Positions 16,263 through 30,261 of a stretch of 64,000 nucleotides of DNA are shown here, in pieces. The translations under genes and the position numbers were made by a program. The notes beneath the pieces are model-generated. The model had not been told where the DNA came from. It worked only from the letters and a program-made list of their open reading frames with translations, and made no database searches. The stretch lies in NCBI RefSeq assembly GCF_900207585.1, contig NZ_OAOP01000006.1, positions 62,001 to 126,000 of the forward strand. Direction: 5' to 3'. Every line of letters starts with the position of its first letter. Position 1 is the stretch's first letter. This DNA is from Bacillus oleivorans (GTDB lineage: Bacteria > Bacillota > Bacilli > Bacillales > JC228).

Positions 16263-18610
16263 TAACTTCTTTTTTTCTTTTTCGTCCGGGCTGATTTCGG
16301 GACATTTTCGAAATGCTTTCGCTTTTTCTTCGGTTTTCTTGTCGACCACTCGTCGCCGTTTTCTCCTTTGGAGCCTCCACCATTCCGGTTTTCTGCACCT
16401 TTTCTTCTCGATTTGCCGGCGTTTGCTTTTACTACTGTTGTGGTGATTTTTCGTTCACGTTTCCGTTCCCGCTTCATCCCGACAATTTCAAAATCAATCG
16501 ACTGTTCATCCTTATCTACATTAATAACTTTGACTGTGATTTCATCCCCAATTTGATAAACCTTGCCCGTTCTTTCACCAATCATGGCATATTGGCGCTG
16601 GTCAAACCGGTAATAATCATCAGTCATATCACTGACATGGACTAATCCTTCTATCGTATTTGGAAGCTCAATAAACATACCAAAGTTGGTAACGGAGCTA
16701 ATGATTCCCTCGAACTCTTCCCCGATTTTATCCAGCATAAATTCAGCCTTCTTCAGAGAATCCGTATCTCTTTCGGCATCGACGGCTCTTCTTTCCATCT
16801 CTGAGGCATGCTTGGCGATTTCATCAAGACGGGCTCCCCATTTCGCTTGAGTGGCATCATCCATTTTTCCATTAATCAGATATTCCCGAATCAGACGATG
16901 CACGATTAAGTCGGGATAACGCCGGATTGGAGAAGTAAAGTGTGTATAAAAATCAGTGGATAATCCAAAGTGACCTAAGCTCTCCGCATCATATTTAGCC
17001 TGCTGCATAGAGCGAAGCATAACAGTTGAAACGACCATTTCCTCTGGACGACCCGCGACTGCCTCCAGGATTTCCTGCAATGCGCGCGGATGAATCGAAT
17101 TGGCTGTTCCTCTAACCACAAGACCAAAATTGGTAATAAACTCAAAGAAGCGATGCAGCTTTTCTTCCTTTGGATCCTCGTGAATCCGATACATAAACGG
17201 AACTTCTAGCCAGTGGAAATGTTCCGCAATCGTTTCATTGGCTGCTAACATGAATTCCTCAATTAAGCGTTCTGCCACCGAACGCTCACGCAATACAACA
17301 TCGGTTGGCTTCCCGTCTTCGTCGACCAACACTTTCGCTTCTTTAAAATCGAAATCGATGGCACCGCGACCCATCCGTTTATTCCGAAGGATTTGAGCCA
17401 GCGCTTCCATGTCCTCAAACATTGGAATGAGTGTCTCATAATGTTTGCGTGTTTCCCCGTCTTTATCGACTAGAATTTTATTTACATCGGCATAAGTCAT
17501 TCTTTCCGTTGTTTTAATCACACTTTCAAAGATTTCATGTTTTACAACATGTCCAGATGAATCAATTTCCATTTCACATGAAAGTGTAAATCGATTGACC
17601 TTTGGATTGAGTGAACAGATTCCATTTGACAGACGGTGAGGAATCATGGGAATTACACGGTCTACCAAATAAACACTCGTGCCGCGTTCAAAAGCTTCCC
17701 GGTCAATCGGAGAGCCTTCTTTTACATAATGGCTTACATCTGCAATATGAACGCCTAATTTATAATTCCCATTTTCTAATTTTGATACAGTAACCGCATC
17801 ATCAAGGTCTTTTGCATCTGCGCCGTCAATCGTAACAATCGTTTGATCACGAAGGTCGCGCCGATTTCCAATGTCACTTTCCAGAATCTCATCCGGGATT
17901 TCTTCCGCTTGCTGCAGTACTTCATCCGGAAATTGTGTTGGAATTCCATGCTTGTGAATAATCGATAGAATATCAACACCTGGGTCGTTTTTGTGTCCAA
18001 GAATCTGAATCACTTCACCCTCAGCACTTTGTCTTCCTTCCGGATAAGCCGTAATTTTTACAACGACTTTGTGTCCATCGACGGCTCCCGCGGAAGCCCC
18101 TTTTGGAATAAAAATATCGGTTGTGATTTTCTTATTATCAGGGATGACAAAACCGAAATGTTTACTGTCAGAATAGGTTCCGACCACTTCCTTAATGCCC
18201 CGTTCGATAATCTTAACAATCGTTCCCTCACGGCGGTTGTCCCCGCTTTGTTCGTGGGTAACCCTGACTAAAACGATATCCCCGTGCATCGCCTGGTTGA
18301 GCTCGGATGGAGGTATAAAAATATCATCCATGCCCTCTTCTTCTGGGGTAACAAAACCAAACCCTTTCTCATGGGCAATGAACTTCCCTCTTAAAAGATT
18401 CATCTTCTCCGGAATGCCATACCGGTTCGTCCGGGTTCGGACAATGTAACCCTTCTCTTCCATGTGGACGAGGGTTTTGACCAGTTCCTTAAAGGAATCG
18501 GAATCCTCCATTTGTAAAAGCTCTTCTAATTCCTGAACAGTTAACGGCTTATAAGCCTCTTCTTTCATAATCGTTAATATTTGATCAATTAAGGGATGCT
18601 GTTCATTCAA
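16262..18610 (-). CDS. rnr: Ribonuclease R
   Basis: A 3'-5' exoribonuclease of the RNB family, 782 residues. Order of domains: an N-terminal winged helix (1-70), two cold-shock/OB domains (about 75-225), the catalytic RNB domain (about 250-575, with [20 protein letters not shown] and HIADVSHYV), an S1 domain (about 635-715, [17 protein letters not shown]), and a highly basic Lys/Arg tail. It degrades structured RNA and takes part in tmRNA-mediated mRNA decay, consistent with its place near smpB and ssrA. AGAAGGAGGG precedes the start. It lies 22 bp after the esterase gene. Confidence 0.97.
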   Translation of the reverse strand: MNEQHPLIDQILTIMKEEAYKPLTVQELEELLQMEDSDSFKELVKTLVHMEEKGYIVRTRTNRYGIPEKMNLLRGKFIAHEKGFGFVTPEEEGMDDIFIPPSELNQAMHGDIVLVRVTHEQSGDNRREGTIVKIIERGIKEVVGTYSDSKHFGFVIPDNKKITTDIFIPKGASAGAVDGHKVVVKITAYPEGRQSAEGEVIQILGHKNDPGVDILSIIHKHGIPTQFPDEVLQQAEEIPDEILESDIGNRRDLRDQTIVTIDGADAKDLDDAVTVSKLENGNYKLGVHIADVSHYVKEGSPIDREAFERGTSVYLVDRVIPMIPHRLSNGICSLNPKVNRFTLSCEMEIDSSGHVVKHEIFESVIKTTERMTYADVNKILVDKDGETRKHYETLIPMFEDMEALAQILRNKRMGRGAIDFDFKEAKVLVDEDGKPTDVVLRERSVAERLIEEFMLAANETIAEHFHWLEVPFMYRIHEDPKEEKLHRFFEFITNFGLVVRGTANSIHPRALQEILEAVAGRPEEMVVSTVMLRSMQQAKYDAESLGHFGLSTDFYTHFTSPIRRYPDLIVHRLIREYLINGKMDDATQAKWGARLDEIAKHASEMERRAVDAERDTDSLKKAEFMLDKIGEEFEGIISSVTNFGMFIELPNTIEGLVHVSDMTDDYYRFDQRQYAMIGERTGKVYQIGDEITVKVINVDKDEQSIDFEIVGMKRERKRERKITTTVVKANAGKSRRKGAENRNGGGSKGENGDEWSTRKPKKKRKHFENVPKSARTKKKKRS

Positions 18611-18632
18611 AAAAATCCCTCCTTCTTATGTT

Positions 18633-19379
18633 TTAAACAGTCCAATCCAGCTCCTCTAAAAAAGCATAAATATCTTCATGGAGCTGTTCTTTTTCTTTAT
18701 CCAACGTAATAACATGTCCAGAATTCTCGTACCATTTTATATTCTTTTGCGGCGATTCCGCTTCATTATATATAATATTTGCACTATCTGGATTAATCAT
18801 GTTGTCATGTCTTGCCTGCACCACGAATAATGGCGCATAGGTAAGATCAACATGCACTCTGACATCCTGGATTAGAGCTTGCAGTTCTTTTAATGTTTTC
18901 ATCGGTGTTTTTTTGAAATCTTCCATTTCTTTAGCGATTACTTCTCCAGACTTACCTTCAAATTGCTTATACTCTCTTGCATACTTTAGAACACCTTCAT
19001 ACATAACGTCTTCGTCTTTAAAATACATCGGTGCACACATTGGAACAATACCCTTTACAGGCACAGTATAACCAAGTTTAAGGGAGAACACCCCTCCCAA
19101 TGATAATCCCGCAACTGCAATTTCCTCGTAACCAAGCGATTTTAAGTGATCATAGCCCATCATTACGTCCTTCCACCAGTCTTTTGGGCCGGTATGGACC
19201 AATTCTTCTGGCGGGACACCATGTCCTTTATATTGAGGGGCATGTGAGGTATACCCTTTTTTTTCAAGAAAACGCCCAAGCATCCGAACATCGGCGGAAC
19301 TGCCCGTAAAGCCGTGGAGCAAGAGGACAGCTCGCTTCCCTGCTTCAAACGTAAATGGCTTTGGTGGTTTTACCTTCAT
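18633..19379 (-). CDS. est: Carboxylesterase (Est30/YvaK type)
   Basis: An alpha/beta hydrolase of 248 residues. The oxyanion-hole region is [10 protein letters not shown], the nucleophile is Ser93 in GLSLGG, and the other triad members are Asp192 (ARHDNMI) and His222 (NSGHVIT). It closely resembles the small thermostable Bacillus/Geobacillus carboxylesterases encoded between secG and rnr. It hydrolyses short-chain esters; the native substrate is unknown. It is co-oriented with rnr. Confidence 0.93.
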   Translation of the reverse strand: MKVKPPKPFTFEAGKRAVLLLHGFTGSSADVRMLGRFLEKKGYTSHAPQYKGHGVPPEELVHTGPKDWWKDVMMGYDHLKSLGYEEIAVAGLSLGGVFSLKLGYTVPVKGIVPMCAPMYFKDEDVMYEGVLKYAREYKQFEGKSGEVIAKEMEDFKKTPMKTLKELQALIQDVRVHVDLTYAPLFVVQARHDNMINPDSANIIYNEAESPQKNIKWYENSGHVITLDKEKEQLHEDIYAFLEELDWTV

Positions 19380-19495
19380 ATGTAAGATCTCCTTTTTGTC
19401 ATACTATGTATAGTTTTATCAGATGGAAGGAGTGTCATCCAGTATTTTGTGCTGACGGGGTGGATTCGGCGGTTGCGGTGTTGACTGCGATTACA

Positions 19496-19528
19496 GAAAA
19501 AATACAGGAGGCATAATGCGTCCTGCAT
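19496..19528 (-). terminator. Terminator of the DUF1002 gene
   Basis: Minus-strand hairpin ATGCAGGA / TCCTGTAT (one G-U pair), followed by six T, just after the DUF1002 stop codon. Confidence 0.65.
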
Positions 19529-19536
19529 TTCTAAGT

Positions 19537-20463
19537 TTAAGAGAATAAACTAGAGAAAAAACTTTTAATACTTTCAATCAAGTTTTTAAAGAAATCCATA
19601 ATGGTTTGAAGAAAACCTTTGTCTCCTACCGCGTCCTCGATCCTCTGTTGGATATCGTTTGCGAGGTTTTCAAGCTGTGACTGAACATTATCAAAGTTAA
19701 TATTTAAATTCCTCATTTTTTCAAATAAATCAATGAGCAGCTGACGATCTTCAGGGCTAAGGCTGATTTCAAGTGTTTTTAATCTTTCATCAATGATTTG
19801 CTCCACTTCTTCTCGCGATACCGGATTTTGTTCCGCAATTTGCTGCTTAATTTCTGTTAACAATTCGCTTACTTTGTCCTGATCTAACCCTTCCTTTTGG
19901 GCTAACGCGGTTGCAAGACTCAGCTCTTCATTTGCCACTTCTGTCCTATCCTTGTTAAGCTCGGTTCCTTCCCCTTCGTCATATGCCTTGTAAATACCAA
20001 CTAGAGCCGAGTGACCGCTTACTTTTACCGGAGAGGCTATATCTACCACCGCATTTTCAATCCCTGCAGTCAATAAAGCATTGGCATACATTTCATCGGT
20101 AACCTCGGTAATGTTTTCAGGAGTTACCTGGTTAATAACAAGTCCTTCTCCAGAATCATTTCTTGTTATTTTCGCGGAGGAATACATATTGGAATGGGGA
20201 TCCCCATTAATATACTGAACAAGGTCCTCTCCTGTTACCGTTATTTCTTTCACCATGGTCGGATCTTTTACATTTAACAGTTCCCGAACTTCTTCTTTCT
20301 GCGCATCAGAAAGTGCTTCTCCATACACAACAACCGGAAGTCCATATTTTTCATTAATGCTATCTTCCTCATTAGCACTGTCTGCATGGACAGCATTCAT
20401 ATTCCCTATAAATATAACAAGCAGTAACAATGTACCACATGCGATTATTTTAAAGAACCTCAT
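19537..20463 (-). CDS. Secreted DUF1002 protein (YpuA-like)
   Basis: A 308-residue protein with a signal peptide (MRFFK, then IACGTLLLLVIFIGNMNAVHA). The DUF1002 region (about 35-260) contains YGLPVVVYGEALSDAQKEEV and VVDIASPVKVSGHSALVGIY, as in B. subtilis YpuA. The C-terminus is amphipathic (DFFKNLIESIKSFFSSLFS). The start at 20463 follows AAAGGAGAG; the longer in-frame start lies before it. A cell-surface role is likely but the function is not established. In B. subtilis secG and est are adjacent, so this gene is an insertion here. Confidence 0.82.
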   Translation of the reverse strand: MRFFKIIACGTLLLLVIFIGNMNAVHADSANEEDSINEKYGLPVVVYGEALSDAQKEEVRELLNVKDPTMVKEITVTGEDLVQYINGDPHSNMYSSAKITRNDSGEGLVINQVTPENITEVTDEMYANALLTAGIENAVVDIASPVKVSGHSALVGIYKAYDEGEGTELNKDRTEVANEELSLATALAQKEGLDQDKVSELLTEIKQQIAEQNPVSREEVEQIIDERLKTLEISLSPEDRQLLIDLFEKMRNLNINFDNVQSQLENLANDIQQRIEDAVGDKGFLQTIMDFFKNLIESIKSFFSSLFS

Positions 20464-20587
20464 CGGTTTCTCTCCTTTATTTTTTATTTTGTCCATTTTA
20501 CTTACAATATGACGAATACCCTAACAAACAGGTTTCAAAACCAGAAAGAAAAAGGCAGAAATGGAAATGGTAAAAAGGAGGATAACA

Positions 20588-20689
20588 ATGGGATACGAGG
20601 GTAAAAACTTTTTCAAATGTCCTTTTACTGTACAATCCAAATCGACCAACCATTTGAAAATGCTTGGGGAAAATTGTGTATTAAGTTAG
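20588..20689 (+). CDS. Candidate 33-aa small protein
   Basis: Within the 527-bp gap before secG, AAAGGAGGATAACA leads to an ATG at near-ideal spacing, followed by 33 codons (MGYEGKNFFKCPFTVQSKST...) and TAG. The ribosome binding site is as strong as any in the window. It contains two cysteines and no membrane segment. It could be a true small protein or the start of a decayed gene. Confidence 0.3.
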   Translation: MGYEGKNFFKCPFTVQSKSTNHLKMLGENCVLS

Positions 20690-20764
20690 ATGAATCTATA
20701 TTACAGGTAAAGACTCATTTGTTCGCATCGGCGTATAGTTTTTACGATATCTGACGAGTCATCC

Positions 20765-20802
20765 TTATACTTCTATCGAACAGCTATCCACAAGTCGAGA
20801 AA
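20765..20802. repeat. Intergenic repeat, copy A (TATCGAACA...CCACAAGTCGAG)
   Basis: The segment with TATCGAACA and CCACAAGTCGAGAA recurs at 22752-22790 in the same orientation. Just downstream, at 20831-20846 and 20858-20869, lie two palindromes (CTTGGCTAGCGCCAAG and AGGCGATCGCCT). The rest of the gap to secG shows no gene. Confidence 0.4.
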
Positions 20803-20950
20803 TATATAATTTCCTAAACGATAAAGAAAACTTGGCTAGCGCCAAGCCTTTAGGCGCAGGCGATCGCCTAGTTGCTCTTATACTTAATTCCTAAAATTGG
20901 CCACTACGTCGATTAATCTTCTTTGCTGCCAATTTATACTTTCTTAAAGT

Positions 20951-20982
20951 GCGAAAAAACCTGACCAGAGTCGGCCAGGCTT
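20951..20982 (-). terminator. Terminator of secG
   Basis: Minus-strand hairpin CCTGGCC / GGTCAGG followed by TTTTTT, ten bases beyond the secG stop codon. Confidence 0.75.
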
Positions 20983-20990
20983 ACATGTAC

Positions 20991-21224
20991 TTATAGTTGG
21001 AAGTATGATACTGCAATTGTAAGAACAAATAATAAAACAGATAAAACAACCGTAATTCGGTGTAAAACTAAATCAATCCCACGCGCCTTTTGTTTTCCAA
21101 AAAGTTGTTCAGCACCGCCGGAGATGGCACCTGAAAGACCTGCGCTTTTACCGGATTGTAACAATACGACTGCAATTAAAGCAATACAGTTTATAACTAA
21201 TAATGTAACCAAGAATGCATGCAT
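20991..21224 (-). CDS. secG: Preprotein translocase subunit SecG
   Basis: A 77-residue membrane protein with two transmembrane helices (about 3-22 and 53-75) joined by a Gly-rich loop ([17 protein letters not shown]). It is part of the SecYEG channel. Length and sequence are typical of Bacillus. It lies upstream of est-rnr-smpB on the same strand. Confidence 0.95.
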   Translation of the reverse strand: MHAFLVTLLVINCIALIAVVLLQSGKSAGLSGAISGGAEQLFGKQKARGIDLVLHRITVVLSVLLFVLTIAVSYFQL

Positions 21225-21463
21225 CCTTGTCCACCTCCTAATACGAACATAACAGTATCTCTAATGTACCATAAATCTTTAGGGGAGACAATAAAAATCG
21301 AAATGAGCCTCAGTCTATTAACAATTTTAAACTCTTTTATAAGCATTATACTTGTATTAGGAGATTATTCCTATTTCCATTCCTCTCGAGTTCAATTGTT
21401 TGATAGTTATCAAATTAATTTGTTACTCTTTCTATACATTTTTATAAAAGGAGCTGAAATGAA

Positions 21464-22393
21464 ATGGCAAAATTATCAAGGCTCGGAAAATCTGATTTAC
21501 TCGTGAATCCAATTGGTCTTGGGACCAATGCGGTCGGCGGACATAATTTGTATCCAAACCTCAATGATGAAACAGGAAAGGAATTAGTGAGAACAGCTTT
21601 AAATCAAGGAATTAATTTTCTTGATACCGCCTTTATATATGGCCCAGAGCGGTCAGAGGAATTAATCGGTGAGGTTTTAAAAGAAAGAACCCGCTCCGAA
21701 GTTATTCTTGCAACAAAAGGTTCTCACAAATTCCTTGGTGATAAAGTTGTTCATGACAACTCACCTTCTTTCTTAAAGCAAGAGGTTGAAAATAGTTTAA
21801 AAAGGCTCCAAACTGATTACATAGATTTATACTATATCCATTTCCCTGACGAAAACACACCAAAAGATGAAGCAGTTGGTGCCTTAAAACAGCTGAAGGA
21901 TGAAGGCAAAATTAGAGCAATAGGAGTATCAAATTTTTCAATTGAACAGTTAAAAGAAGCAAATAAAGATGGATATGTGGACGTTTATCAAGGAGAGTAT
22001 AATCTTTTAAACCGCAGTGCTGAAAACGAATTGCTTCCGTATACTATTGAACACAACATTACTTTTATTCCATACTTCCCATTAGTTTCAGGATTACTAG
22101 CAGGGAAATACACAAAGGATACGTTATTTAACGATTTACGTGCTCGAAATCCACATTTTCAGGGAGCAGCCTTTTTAAAGAACCTGGAAAAGGTTGATCA
22201 GCTCCGTCCGATTGCTGAAGCGAAAAATGCAGAAGTAGCGCATGTCGTCCTCGCCTGGTATTTAACGAGAAATTCGATTGATGCCCTCATTCCAGGTGCG
22301 AAAAAACCAGAGCAGGTTTTAAGTAACTTAAAAACTCTTGAAGTTCAGTTAACGCAAGTAGAAATCGATGAAATTGATCGGTTATTTTCATAA
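21464..22393 (+). CDS. iolS: Aldo/keto reductase, IolS-like
   Basis: A 309-residue NADP(H)-dependent aldo/keto reductase, very similar along its length to B. subtilis IolS ([61 protein letters not shown]). The catalytic Asp50-Tyr55 region is present, with Lys80 and His122 in the expected places. AAAAGGAG precedes the ATG at 21464; a nearby ATG in another frame is not coding. No inositol genes are adjacent, so an inositol-related role is only by analogy. Confidence 0.88.
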   Translation: MAKLSRLGKSDLLVNPIGLGTNAVGGHNLYPNLNDETGKELVRTALNQGINFLDTAFIYGPERSEELIGEVLKERTRSEVILATKGSHKFLGDKVVHDNSPSFLKQEVENSLKRLQTDYIDLYYIHFPDENTPKDEAVGALKQLKDEGKIRAIGVSNFSIEQLKEANKDGYVDVYQGEYNLLNRSAENELLPYTIEHNITFIPYFPLVSGLLAGKYTKDTLFNDLRARNPHFQGAAFLKNLEKVDQLRPIAEAKNAEVAHVVLAWYLTRNSIDALIPGAKKPEQVLSNLKTLEVQLTQVEIDEIDRLFS

Positions 22394-22805
22394 AGAAAAG
22401 ATTGTGCCAAATGGGGACCCGTGCGGAATCTAGATCGTAAATCTTTTTAGCGGACACCAGATCCTCTATTGGGAAAAAAATGCAGATTTCTAAAATTAAA
22501 GGACACTGGTTCCTTTATATTGCTAAATGTAAGCCATTTTTTAATGTTTTTTGCTAAATAACGGATTACATGTCCTTTTTACTCTTGAAAATATTGGTTT
22601 ATATGGAAATAACGGAATCTATGTCCGCTTGAACAAAATTCGAGGCGTCCCGGATTTTGGCGTAAATAAGAAATTTCAGGGTGTGCCTGTCACACCAAGA
22701 TTGATAGGTAACAGGATTTTGACTCGTAGACACCCTGATTTGACTCATATACCCTTTTATCGAACACTTAGCCACAAGTCGAGAATTTATTGTACGCTAT
22801 ACAAT
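22394..22805. other. Gene-free stretch, about 410 bp
   Basis: No supported ORF. It contains short repeated segments: GGACACCAGATCCT / GGACACTGGTTCCT, AATAACGGATTACATGTCC / AATAACGGAATCTATGTCC, and copy B of the TATCGAACA...CCACAAGTCGAG repeat at 22752-22790. These look like degraded repetitive DNA. Confidence 0.4.
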
Positions 22806-22844
22806 AAAAAAATGGTTGGCCCTCATAAGGTCCAACCATTTTTT
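22806..22844 (-). terminator. Terminator of the glycolytic operon
   Basis: A near-perfect 15-base stem (AAAATGGTTGGCC / GGTCCAACCATTTT) with a short loop and A/T runs on both sides; bidirectional in appearance. It ends the eno transcript. Confidence 0.85.
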
Positions 22845-22848
22845 CTGA

Positions 22849-26461
<3,613 letters not shown>

Positions 26462-27646
26462 CTATTTATTGTTTAGTGCAACGACCCCTGGCAGTTCTTT
26501 TCCTTCCATAAATTCAAGTGAAGCACCGCCGCCTGTTGAAATATGAGACATTGATTCGGCGAGGTTAAACTTTTCTACAGCTGCTGCTGAGTCTCCGCCG
26601 CCAATAATAGTCGTTGTATCCTTGGCTTGAGCCAGAGCTTCAGCCACATCCTTCGTACCATTTGCAAATAAATCAAGCTCAAATACCCCCATTGGGCCAT
26701 TCCAAATTACAAGCTTAGAATCATTGACGACTTTTTTATAAAGCTCGCGAGTTTTTGGTCCAATATCTAGTGCTTCCCAATCGGCTGGGATTTCCTCAAC
26801 TGGTACTTCTTTTGTGTTGGCATTATTAGAAAAATCATCCGCTACAATAACATCGACTGGCAGAACAAAATTCACTCCATTTTTCTCTGCCTTCTCCATA
26901 AAAGATTTGGCCAGGTCGATTTTATCTTCTTCTAGCAGTGATTTCCCAATTTCGTAACCCTTTGCTTTAATAAAGGTGTAGGCCAAACCGCCGCCAATAA
27001 TAAGGTTATCCACCTTATCCAGGAGATGGTCAATCACGCCAATTTTATCTTTAACCTTTGCACCGCCTATAATCGCAGTAAATGGACGATCAGGATTTTC
27101 AAGGGCTTTTCCAAGAATTTCAATCTCCTTTTCCATTAAAAATCCTGCGACTGCTGGCAGGTGATGGGCGATTCCTTCGGTTGAGGCATGGGCACGGTGA
27201 GCTGCACCAAAAGCATCATTAACATACAAATCAGCCAACTCTGCAAAAGCCTTAGCGAGGGCCGGATCATTTTTCTCTTCACCTTTTTCAAAGCGGACAT
27301 TTTCAAGTAAAAGAACATCGCCTACTGTTAAACTTTCAACTAATGCTTTTGCAGAATGCCCCACAACATCACCCGCTTTCTTCACTTCGTTTCCAAGAAG
27401 TTCAGACAAGCGGTTCGCTACAGGTGTCAGGCGCAGCTCTTCGACCACTTCTCCCTTCGGACGCCCAAGGTGACTGGCCAAGATCACTTTTGCCCCTTGC
27501 TCTGTTAAATATTGAATAGTAGGAAGGGCTGCTTGAATTCTCGTTTCATCGGTGATCTTCCCATCCTTCAATGGGACATTAAAATCAACCCGGCAAAATA
27601 CGCGTTTTCCTTTGACATCAATGTCTTTTAGGGTCTTTTTATTCAT
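26462..27646 (-). CDS. pgk: Phosphoglycerate kinase
   Basis: Transfers the acyl phosphate of 1,3-bisphosphoglycerate to ADP. It has 394 residues, with the N-terminal substrate motif [22 protein letters not shown], hinge residues and the nucleotide-site [10 protein letters not shown] 123-bp gap with a hairpin separates it from gapA, so its expression may be set lower than that of gapA. Confidence 0.98.
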   Translation of the reverse strand: MNKKTLKDIDVKGKRVFCRVDFNVPLKDGKITDETRIQAALPTIQYLTEQGAKVILASHLGRPKGEVVEELRLTPVANRLSELLGNEVKKAGDVVGHSAKALVESLTVGDVLLLENVRFEKGEEKNDPALAKAFAELADLYVNDAFGAAHRAHASTEGIAHHLPAVAGFLMEKEIEILGKALENPDRPFTAIIGGAKVKDKIGVIDHLLDKVDNLIIGGGLAYTFIKAKGYEIGKSLLEEDKIDLAKSFMEKAEKNGVNFVLPVDVIVADDFSNNANTKEVPVEEIPADWEALDIGPKTRELYKKVVNDSKLVIWNGPMGVFELDLFANGTKDVAEALAQAKDTTTIIGGGDSAAAVEKFNLAESMSHISTGGGASLEFMEGKELPGVVALNNK

Positions 27647-27726
27647 ATGGCAGAGACCTCCATCATGGCAATTTTTTCATTCTTATTTTAACTGATTCCT
27701 TATGTAATGAGGAATTTTTTCATAGA

Positions 27727-27765
27727 AAAAAAGAGCAAAGGGACCAGGCCCCTGCTCCCTTCCAT
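27727..27765 (-). terminator. Hairpin between gapA and pgk
   Basis: On the minus strand GAGCAGGG...CCCTTTGCTC is followed by seven T, directly after the gapA stop. In B. subtilis gapA is expressed above the downstream genes partly through mRNA processing; here a partial terminator could have the same effect (inference). Confidence 0.6.
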
Positions 27766-27769
27766 TCTC

Positions 27770-28792
<1,023 letters not shown>

Positions 28793-28852
28793 TTATTAGA
28801 AAACAGCTGTTTGTATATAAGGGGTGACTTTTTTAAAATGACCCTTATTTCT

Positions 28853-29866
28853 CTAAAGTTCGAGTGCACACGCCTCATCCGTAATTAGTATCGTAGATGA
28901 AGGTGCCTGATTCATATAGGCGCGAATCGCCTTTGCCTTGGAAGCGCCGCCTGCCACTGCAATCACATTGGGAATGTTCTTTAAATCTTCTAATTGGATA
29001 CCAATCGTTTGGACACGATGAACGACTTCACCCTGTTCATCAAAATAAAATCCAAAAGCCTCTCCAACAGCTTTCCCATTTAAAATTTTATTAAAATTAT
29101 CTTCTGGGGTTTTTCTTCTCTTTGCCATTGTAATCGCATCTCCAATTCCATGGAGAACGATATTAGCTCGTTGTATTAAAGATAAAACCTCACTGACCTG
29201 TGGTTCATTCACCATCTTTTCATATACATCTGGACTTAGCTGATCCGGTACATAAAGCACCTTATATTTCGCCTCGGCCTTTTGTGCCATCGTCGAACAT
29301 ATCGTGTTGGCCTGATTTTGTATATCTTCGCCAATTCCTCCGCGAGCAGGGACAAATAATACATCTTTGTCTGTAAACTCAGGAGTAATCATTTCGGCTA
29401 CTTTGGCCATGGTCGTACCACCAGTCACAGCGATGATATTTTTTCCCAAAAGGTGTTCTTTCATACAGACTGCACAGGTTCTTCCCAATTCATTTTTTAC
29501 CCAAGGAGACTCGTCACTATTTCCGGGTACAATAATGACATCTTGGATTTTCCAGCGTTCCTTAATCTTCTGTTTGAGGCGGTCAATCCCAGAAACCTCT
29601 TCCATCATCGAGTTTAAATCCCGAATCACTTCGATTCCGCTCGATGTAATTAACATGCCGCTGGCTGTCACTTCAATCAGCCCTTGTTTTTTCAACAAAT
29701 CGACTTCAGACCGCAGTACACGTTCTGTCAGTCCAAGACTTTGAGCTAAACTTCTTCTGCCGACGGGCTGCATTCGATTTATGTACTTCAAAATATGATA
29801 TCTTCTCTCGATGGTCGGCATTAAATCAGGCAAAAGCTTTTGCATGGTGTGAAGCTGATTTGTCAT
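28853..29866 (-). CDS. cggR: Central glycolytic genes regulator CggR
   Basis: SorC/DeoR-type repressor of the gapA operon, 337 residues. It has an N-terminal helix-turn-helix (about 35-60, GRRSLAQSLGLTERVLRSEVD) and a C-terminal sugar-phosphate sensing domain with VTGGTTMAKVAEM and HGIGDA. In B. subtilis fructose-1,6-bisphosphate weakens its binding. Its operator is directly upstream at 29890-29925, so it is autoregulated. Confidence 0.96.
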   Translation of the reverse strand: MTNQLHTMQKLLPDLMPTIERRYHILKYINRMQPVGRRSLAQSLGLTERVLRSEVDLLKKQGLIEVTASGMLITSSGIEVIRDLNSMMEEVSGIDRLKQKIKERWKIQDVIIVPGNSDESPWVKNELGRTCAVCMKEHLLGKNIIAVTGGTTMAKVAEMITPEFTDKDVLFVPARGGIGEDIQNQANTICSTMAQKAEAKYKVLYVPDQLSPDVYEKMVNEPQVSEVLSLIQRANIVLHGIGDAITMAKRRKTPEDNFNKILNGKAVGEAFGFYFDEQGEVVHRVQTIGIQLEDLKNIPNVIAVAGGASKAKAIRAYMNQAPSSTILITDEACALEL

Positions 29867-29889
29867 TCGTTCACCTCAAATCGTAAGTG

Positions 29890-29925
29890 GTCAAAAAATG
29901 TCCCGCATAGACATATTGTGTCCCA
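29890..29925 (-). promoter_or_regulatory. CggR operator
   Basis: Read on the minus strand: TGGGAC-N6-TGTC-N4-CGGGAC-N6-TGAC. This matches the established two-half-site CggR operator (CGGGAC-N6-TGTC-N4-CGGGAC-N6-TGTC) with two base changes. It lies between the promoter and cggR, so bound repressor would block elongation. Confidence 0.9.
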
Positions 29926-29961
29926 CTAACTCCAAAAAAAATCACCCCTAGTGACAGTTTC

Positions 29962-29990
29962 ATTTTAGCAGGGGGACAATTTGAATGCAA
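29962..29990 (-). promoter_or_regulatory. Promoter of the cggR-gapA operon
   Basis: Minus strand: -35 TTGCAT, 17-bp spacer, -10 TAAAAT; the start point would be about 30 bp before the CggR operator. Confidence 0.7.
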
Positions 29991-30000
29991 CTATTTGAGC

Positions 30001-30243
30001 TTATTTTTCAGAAATTAGGCTTTCTCTGAGACTAATATAATCAATTTGTCCAAACTGAACCTCTCCGCCAGCAATTGCGATGACCGGAATTTTTAATCCG
30101 TATTCTTCAACAAGGCGATCGTCTGATTCAATATCAATTTCTTCTAAGGTAAAAGGGATCTCTTCCTGTAAAAGCTCTAAAATTGTTTTTGCGTCTCGGC
30201 AAAGTCCGCATCTTTCTCTTGTATAAAACTGAACCGTCTTCAA
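30001..30243 (-). CDS. Glutaredoxin-like small protein
   Basis: An 80-residue thioredoxin-fold protein with the redox motif CGLC (residues 12-15) after the first beta strand (VQFYTRERCGLCRDA) and the cis-proline region KIPVIAI. It resembles the glutaredoxin/DUF836 family. It starts at TTG with AAAGGA upstream and lies 18 bp after sigL on the same strand, so it is probably co-transcribed with sigL. The partner is unknown. Confidence 0.8.
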   Translation of the reverse strand: MKTVQFYTRERCGLCRDAKTILELLQEEIPFTLEEIDIESDDRLVEEYGLKIPVIAIAGGEVQFGQIDYISLRESLISEK

Positions 30244-30261
30244 TTAGATTGTCCTTTCTCT

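Noticed and set aside
20786-20796. DnaA box or replication origin
   Set aside because: CTATCCACA differs from the box consensus, copies are single, and no dnaA, dnaN or AT-rich unwinding region is present.
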